NCBI GenBank assembly: GCA_003952965.2
Contig: RXIC02000100.1
Location: forward strand, 117,112-181,111
Source: Morella rubra
Lineage: Eukaryota; Streptophyta; Magnoliopsida; Fagales; Myricaceae
DNA length: 64,000 nt
Direction: 5' to 3'
Positions within the stretch are counted from its first letter, which is position 1. Each line of letters opens with the position of its first letter. Shown here one piece after another: positions 57,199-64,000 of the stretch. Position numbers and translations under genes: made by a program. The notes below the pieces were generated by a model that did no database searches, was not told the DNA's origin, and worked only from the letters and a program-made list of their open reading frames with translations.

Positions 57199-58867
57199 GT
57201 AGCGGATATAAAACTTAAAAGAGAGAAAAAAGAACCAGAAAAATTAGAGAAAAAAATATATATCTGGAAACAAATATATCATCGAATGAAAATAGTGGAA
57301 TTTCCACGATATAAAACAATCATCATCATAAAGTTCCGCTGAATTGTCAATCTCATAAATCCGTAAAACTTAACAATAAATCACAACAAACCGTCTCAGA
57401 ATACAACTACGACCAAAGCCAAAACTCCATTAATACGGATTTCGGCACTCATTTCAGAATCAGACTCTATTGTTAATTAAAGGGCAAGAACACCGCAAAA
57501 GGGTTGAGGATATAGCAATAGGTGGGAGAGGGAAGACAAACTGGCACGGTAGAAGCAATAAGAAATTCCAATAAACAAAAGGGATGACTTGGTTATTTGT
57601 ATCTCTCTAAGGAACTAATGGCGTAGAAACTAGTATCGGACAGCATCCTTAAGGCAATCATAGAAGTGAGACATCCTAATCTTCTCTTTACCAGAGTATA
57701 TTGCTTCCGAAGCTCCACCGCTCTTCCCCTTGGCTGCCATCTCAATCAACATATAGAGCTTCTTGATAGGCACCTATGAAAGAGAAATTGAACAAAAAGG
57801 AGCGACAAGTCATTATCAAGACAATTAAGTCCTTTCCTCGGTACTCATTTCCCGAGTAACATACCAGGCAGAAGAAATTAAAGCTTAGAATATCCAAGAT
57901 TTGTGCTATTTATTTAGCTTCATCGTGTCATGACACGGGCAAGAAGAATTTGGGTATACAAGTTAAAAGCACAAATGAGTATGTTAGGCATATTATGGCA
58001 AGGTGAGACCCTAATGTGCCTTGCTTATCAAAGCGAGCGCTTAAGAAAGGACCAGAAATGGAAAATATTCAGCACCCCAAAAAACCATAAAAGAAAAGAA
58101 TGGATTAAGGACAACAAAGTAGAAAAATTCCAGTCTCATAAAATCATTATGCTTCCCCAGGAAATTTCACAGCTATTATTTAATCAATTGGTCTCAGGTC
58201 TGTTAGATCTTCCAAATCTTCTTTGATTGGTGAAGGCAGAGTTTACTTCTCTCTTTGGTGATATAAAGGCAGAGCTAATAACAGACATTTTTCCCAAAAT
58301 ACAAATAGAGATGACCCGAGGAGTATGCAAAAGGGTGATTCAAGTATAAGCTTACATCGTTCAGCGCCTCTGCAGCTGCATCCATGTCCTCATCAGCAAA
58401 AACATTCAGCTGTTGTAGCACCTGAGAGGAAAGGAGGATTATATTAATACATGCAACTTTAACGTACCATAAAGTTCCTCTCAGAGTTCAGAAAATGCAT
58501 AATGAACCGGAAGCCAAAATATTCATCTGGCTCCAGACAAACTACTAGCAACGAAAAAGGTAAAATATCAATAATAACACCACATTGATAAAATTATAGT
58601 ACGGAAGACATCTAGTATAAAAAATAGAGCATGACATCCACAGAAACAAGTGATCAACCCAAACATCGGTCAGCAGAGAACTTGTAGGAATTTTCATTTG
58701 AGGACTCTCTCAACTCCTCAGCAGCAAACTTTGAATCAATTCTACCAAACTAGAAGTTCAAAAGACTTTTGACCAGATTTAGCAATTCAGAAGTTAGAAA
58801 TATGCAATAAATAGTAGATTCCTTATAATCTTGCAATGAAAATGGTACAACCACTCACAAACTTTGT

Positions 58868-59288
58868 TAGGGCTGCACAGAATCGGACTGTAGACCTGAC
58901 CAGACCGCAAAACCGGACCGGACCGGATTTGTGGTCTTAGTGGTCCAAATCCGGTCCGGTCCGGTTCGTCCGCATATATTAATTTAAATAATAAATATAG
59001 TTTTTAAATTTTTTAATACAAATTTTAAACTTTAAAATAAAAAAGTCAAAATTATGCATTTTGACGCCCTTCCCTAGTCCCTTGAGTCCCTTCCGGCCTG
59101 CCCTTTGAAATTAAGTTCTCCTTTCCCTTGATTTACAAAAAAAAAAATAAAAATTAGGAAAAAAAATAAAATAAAAAATAAGAAAAAAAAAGGTCTGGAC
59201 CACAGACCGAACTTAACCACTTATAAGTGGTCTGGTCCGGTCCTTTTTTTAGGTACAACCGGAAATCCGGTCCGGTTGTGCAGCCCTA
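58868..59288. mobile_element. Non-autonomous hAT element, mirror copy in NSF intron 19
   Basis: TAGGGCTGCACA to TGTGCAGCCCTA over 421 bp. The left flank AACTTTGT is intact; the right flank reads AATTTGTA because one C is missing. The A-rich centre is shorter and more broken than in the left arm. Confidence 0.88.
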
Positions 59289-62200
59289 AATTTGTAACCA
59301 ATATTGTGTGCCTCTTGTACTTCAACCATAAAACAACTCTTCAGCACCATTTAGATGTACCAGTTCGGTAGAATATCCTTTTTCCTTCCACAACGGAGGT
59401 ACTTCGTCCTATTACAAGGCAATACTGCCAACAGCAGCCAATTACCCAATCTTTTCAAAATGGTAAAAAAAAAAAAAAAAATTGCTAAAGCATTCTTAAT
59501 TCCAAAGTTAATAATAGGAGAAATAAACATTTATACTCCGGGTGCATGTGATGATTCATGCAGAATTCCATCAGTGGTGGTAACTCAGAAACGTAAGATC
59601 CACGTATTCAAATGTAAAGGTGACTGTTTCAGGCCCTAAGAAGTGTACCATCACTAGACCAATCCATCATCGCACCTAATTTAGCAAGAGTACAAGAACA
59701 AGAGAAAAATCAGCCTTTCACATGTATAAACGTCAGTCTCCTGAAGCAACAACAGTCCACTGTTACACAATTCTTCACCATACTCTCGTATTGATAAATT
59801 TACTAGCATTGATGGAAAATTGGTGCATCCAGCAAAAAAGAGCCAAAACAAAATACTGCAACTACCCATATATCAGAGACGGAAACAGGCTGACAAGAAG
59901 ATATTTTACCTTCTTTGCATCATCTGTCTTCAATGTAGGAACATGGTAAGCGACAGAGAAAGCATAACAAAAACCAACAGAATATAAGAAGCCTACTTCA
60001 CTTGTTGTCCCTATAACCAGAAGATTTTTCCCCTGGCAAAAGTACACCAAATGAACTAGTAATTGGAAAAAGTTGGAAAACTGTCAGAAAATCGAATCGG
60101 ATATTACTGCAAACAGAATAGGCAAGGAAAAAAAGAACAGATCACAGCCCAAGATATCAGAAATTGACCCACATAATGCTGTCCATGAATTGGGCCAGTC
60201 ACTGGCCTTTTTACATATAGTTATTGTGACATTCTCAAGCTGAATAATCAAACGAGCAGAATAAGTTGTGCCATTGCATCAAATATCATTATCATCAATA
60301 ACATGGCTCCCAAAAAAGAGAACTTTCCTTAATATTATTATTGCAAACTCATGCACTCTTATATGGGATTGAGCCTATGAACTCAACCTTCAGTTTTTTC
60401 TGCAGTTATTATTTGTCAGCCATCATGCGGAAGGTAGCGTGCCGTTGATATCAACTTTAAAAATTAATTCTCGTCATAGACAGTCCATACTGCCCGTTAA
60501 AGGGAACAGGGAAATTCCATTTGAACATGTCAAGGAAAAGAGAACATGATCTGAGTCTAAAGAAAATATAACAACAGCATCGTGCATTCCACAACTGCAC
60601 CCCTTGTAAACTGCTAAGATCCTCGGGACAAACTTATATTTGATTCTGTAGGTTTCGTAAATACCACCATGCATGGCACATTCAATAGAGGTATGGAGTG
60701 GAATTTTCCATGTTCCCAATCCCAATCATAAATCAAGCATGAGATTTAATCTCCTCTCAGTTTCGCACAAATAACAGGCACATGTTATGATGTCTCTCTT
60801 TTTAGCGTGTTGCGGGTGTGTGCGTGTATTTCAGCACAATAGAATACAAATATACCATGCCAGTTTTTATCCAATAAAGACAAACGACGACAAAAAACCT
60901 TTGGAGGAAGGCGCTTGAGCAGGACCAATAACGTCTGGGAGATATATGTGAAAAACGAGGCCAATGGGGACATACTCCAGCAACCTGAACCAAACGATTC
61001 CGTTGCAAATGACCCCACGTTACTTATTCATTTCTCAAAATACAAAGAGAAAAGGGGGAAGAGGGGGGGGGGATTGTGGATGGAAGGAGTATTCTAGAAT
61101 ATAACTCAGTAAACCTTCTTAGATCCCCGTCACCAGGTTTTACCTTTCAATTTCATCAAGAATAATGATGCTCAGTGGTGACTTGTATGCATCCTCAAAC
61201 ACCTGTCAAAGAATCCCATAAATGAGGGACTGGAATTTCCTTCCGGTCAAGTATGAAACCAAACAACTAGAGATGTTCCTAACTGTCAAGTGCTACGAAA
61301 AAATTGACAACTCTGCAATGTAGGACAAAACTAGGCTTAGGAAATACACCAAATCTCCCGTATATACCAGTATCTAATTCTTCCAAACCCAAAAAAAAAA
61401 AGGGTATTCTTTAAGACAAATTCAAGAATGGTTCAAAATCTGAGTGTTGCAAACCTTAACAATCTGCGCACATTTAGTGCTCTCATGAAGACCAATCATT
61501 GCTTCTGCTGAGACCTAACAAAGAGTAGAAAGGGGCAAAAGTTAGAAACCATTACTATATAGAAGAGGCAGTACAAGAGGCTGTTATTCCTTTGAAGTAA
61601 AAAAACATCTTCAATATAGGTAAGGGAGCTTACTATCTTGACATATGGAAAATCACTGTCAATGCCAACTGTAGCTGCTAGGGCACTTTTACCACTGTCA
61701 AAAAGGGTAAAATCTAAAAAGATGAAACTAACCCAAAAACATGATATTAAGCCATTTAAATAGAAGACCATATAATACCTGCCACTCGGGCCTTCGAGAA
61801 GGCAAGTAAAAGGTGGACTTCCTTTACTCACTTTAACTTGCTCCACAAGTAGCATAGCTTTTTGAAAATTCTCCTTATTTTGATCACCACACTCCACAAA
61901 GCCATTAAGTCTACAAATCATTTTAGTATATAAGATTTGCTACCAACAGAAACAAAACAACATCGGTTCCCAGATTTTCAGACAGCCAACAAGTTACCCA
62001 AATCTCACTAAGAAAAGCTAATAACAATGTGATCTGAATTCGACTCTATTGAAAGCAAAAGCATTTTGAAATTGCAGCAAGGTTCTCTAGTATTTAGCTG
62101 AAAACTCTACCTGCACCGTTCAAGGTCATCAGTAGAGGCTCCAAATGCGGGAATTATCTCATGGAGTGCATGCAAAAAATCATCCATGCTAACTTTGATG

Positions 62201-63046
62201 CTCTCTTCATCCACAGGCTTGGTGAGATCATCTAGACTGAGTTGTCTATTCAAAGCAAAAGATACTGCACTTTTTACAACACCTTCGAGTTCGGCACCGC
62301 TAAAGTTTTTTGTACGTGCAGCTGCACTACCAAAAATTAGTGAACAGAACACACACCAAACCTTCACACATAGACTTTCACAGTCCAAAGAGTTAAACAA
62401 GTAAAAGTTCAAAACACGGTCAACCAGTGTTAGTATAATGAACAAAGAAGAATCAAACAGCAGCGGCATCTTTTTCAACGTGATAAATAAAGATCATGGT
62501 CAACAAAACCATAGAACTTCTGCATTCTACCATCCATTTAATTGCATAGACCTTTTCATGAGCTTGACTATATAACCAATGCAAGGAATATTAGAGTATG
62601 GATTACATACCCTATCCAACTAAATACTGCCAGCCAAGTAAGAGAACAATGAGTAGATATCATAAGCATACTTCACCATTGCACTTACCAAGCTCTTGAA
62701 GATTCACATCAGGAGCAAGAAAAGAGTTCTCTTTCATCTTGTTTGTGTGGATCTGAAGAATCTGTAAACGGCCATTTTCATCAGGAAGGCTTATCTCAAC
62801 TTGAACCTCCAAGCGTCCTGGTCTATAAACCAAGAACAAACAAAGAAGATATATCAACAGAGTAACACCTTGACAATCTTGGCCACTATGACCTACAGGA
62901 AGTCAACACTGACTAGTGGTTGCTATTCATTTTTTCATGATGCAGATCCATATGTACGGCTAATATAAGGAAGGAATCAACTCATAACACCCGAATAAAA
63001 TCTCCCAAAATATATCTCCTAACAGCAGAGAAAGGTTAAACACACA

Positions 63047-63050
<4 letters not shown>

Positions 63051-63085
<35 letters not shown>
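63051..63085 (-). repeat. (AG)n microsatellite, mirror of the NSF intron 11 tract
   Basis: 35 bp of AG repeats end at the exon 11 donor (GAC|CTCAAAAG on plus). The length is within one base of the left-arm tract. Confidence 0.9.
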
Positions 63086-63088
<3 letters not shown>

Positions 63089-64000
63089 CAAAAGGGCTTC
63101 ATCAAGCAAATCCTTTCTGTTGGTCATTCCAATAAGCAAGACATTATTTAGAGACTCCACACCATCTATCTGAAAAGCATTTAGTTTATCTTCAGAGAAA
63201 AAACTTGTATGGATTTTGCACGATTCAGAAGCGACGGAATGCCTTAACTAACCTTGGTAAGGAGCTGGTTTACAATACTATCATGAACACCCGTACCATC
63301 TCTAGTTGATCCTCTTGACTGCATATGCAAAATGAGAATACGTATTATGCTCTTTCCACTGGGTGATAAACTTGCATTACATCTCCAGAGACAAACTTAA
63401 ATACAAAAAGTGAGCATACTTTCACAGATTACACCGTGTAGATCTCAGGCAGAAACCTAACTATGTTAGTGTTGCCAGCGCATGCATGTGTTGAAGATTT
63501 CAAACCAAAATTGCAGTTGCAAGTTTGTTTGGAGGTCAAGAAGTGAACCACGATCCAACTTGCTATATACATAATATACAGACGTCCACTACACACTCGC
63601 ATATGCATATTTGAGCTACACTACCAAATTATGTCCAATTGTAGCACAAGTCTCCAAGGATGTTTATTGAACCGGGAGTCCCAATTCAGGAAATGGTCAC
63701 CGTCCTCGTTAAGACAAGAAAAAGAGAGATAATTCGGTATAGAAGCTCTAACCATACAAGAAATTTCATCAGAACTAAGTGCAGATTCTCATTCAGAAAG
63801 CAATAATTGATTAGAGAAACAATATGTTTAGCCCAAATGTAATCCTATTGCATGCATATGACATAAGTAGGGGACCAAACAATCTGAATGTACCGCCAAT
63901 CACGCTAGTCATCAAAAGCAAGCAAGTTAGGCTCCCATCAATCAACTGCAAGAAACAAGGAACGATAAAAGAGTTGAAGAATCACTTACCCTCTACACAA

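Larger units (their letters stand above)
51257..63989 (-). repeat. Right arm of the giant inverted repeat (about 12.7 kb)
   Basis: Reverse complement of 38247-51047 with all internal features in mirrored order. Net length is about 70 bp shorter, mostly from homopolymer and small indel differences (for example the T-rich hAT centre and the C17 tract at 41172, which is G10 near 61063). Similarity stops within about 11 bases of the window end, at the exon 9 donor. Confidence 0.93.
57630..64000 (-). pseudogene. Inverted partial NSF copy (exons 10-21), frameshifted
   Basis: Minus-strand exons mirror the plus-strand gene: 63318..63253, 63169..63087, 62822..62689, 62321..62111, 61910..61779, 61694..61634, 61514..61455, 61202..61144, 60984..60899, 60032..59910, 58421..58356, 57773..57630. 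They begin at [10 protein letters not shown], so the N domain and both D1 Walker motifs are absent from the window. Exons I compared closely match the left copy, but exon 18 is 86 instead of 88 nt: one base is missing near 60943 and one near 60961. The shift leads to a TGA in exon 19. A donor-like GTAAGT is kept at 63989..63984, but the 11 bases upstream do not match NSF exon 9. It may be a decayed duplicate, or an assembled alternative haplotype with indel errors. Confidence 0.85.

Noticed and set aside
57630..63989. A second functional NSF gene
   Set aside because: The visible part lacks the N domain and D1 Walker motifs and is frameshifted in exon 18.

Overview
The window is nuclear DNA of a flowering plant, a eudicot and probably a woody one; the species cannot be named from sequence alone. 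The evidence is intron-rich genes with GT-AG splice sites, AT-rich intergenic DNA, and many plant-type repeats (hAT, Mutator-like and CACTA-like DNA elements, an L1 LINE, a solo LTR, a tRNA-derived SINE). There is no prokaryotic gene organisation and no CRISPR array.

Three protein-coding genes are supported. (1) At 1-3165, minus strand, is the 5' part of PHO2/UBC24, the E2-type regulator of phosphate homeostasis. Its first coding exon is intact, its second exon runs off the left edge, and its upstream leader carries a row of miR399-complementary sites at 3859-4308. (2) At 16720-19662, minus strand, is a five-exon gene for mitochondrial ribosomal protein L21 (NFD1-like). It has a one-base frameshift in exon 2 and an odd exon-4 donor. 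(3) At 34480-44643, plus strand, is a complete 21-exon NSF gene (vesicle-fusing AAA+ ATPase, about 743 codons, frame intact). The PHO2-RPL21M interval (about 6.7-16.6 kb) has no recognisable gene. It holds a foldback element, a SINE with target-site duplications, a 165-bp tandem duplication and a dispersed 340-bp repeat.

From 19.9 to 34.0 kb the DNA is nested repeats. A Mutator-like long-TIR element is followed by copies of a composite AT-rich repeat (called R1 and R2 here). One R1 copy was split by a near full-length, decayed L1 LINE (24781-31740, 16-bp TSD), and that L1 was later split by a 1481-bp solo LTR (27583-29063, 5-bp TSD).

The most unusual structure is a giant inverted repeat. Sequence from about 38247 to 51047 is repeated in reverse complement from 51257 to about 63989, with a spacer of only about 0.2 kb. 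The arms carry the 3' half of NSF, hAT elements, a LINE fragment and R1/R2 copies. The result is two NSF 3' halves facing each other tail to tail. The junction lies inside a Mutator-like element at a 12-bp microhomology, which suggests a fold-back duplication. The right-arm NSF copy lacks exons 1-8 within the window, diverges at the exon 9/intron 9 edge, and has two one-base deletions in exon 18 that cause a premature stop. A real palindrome and an inverted-haplotig assembly error both remain possible.
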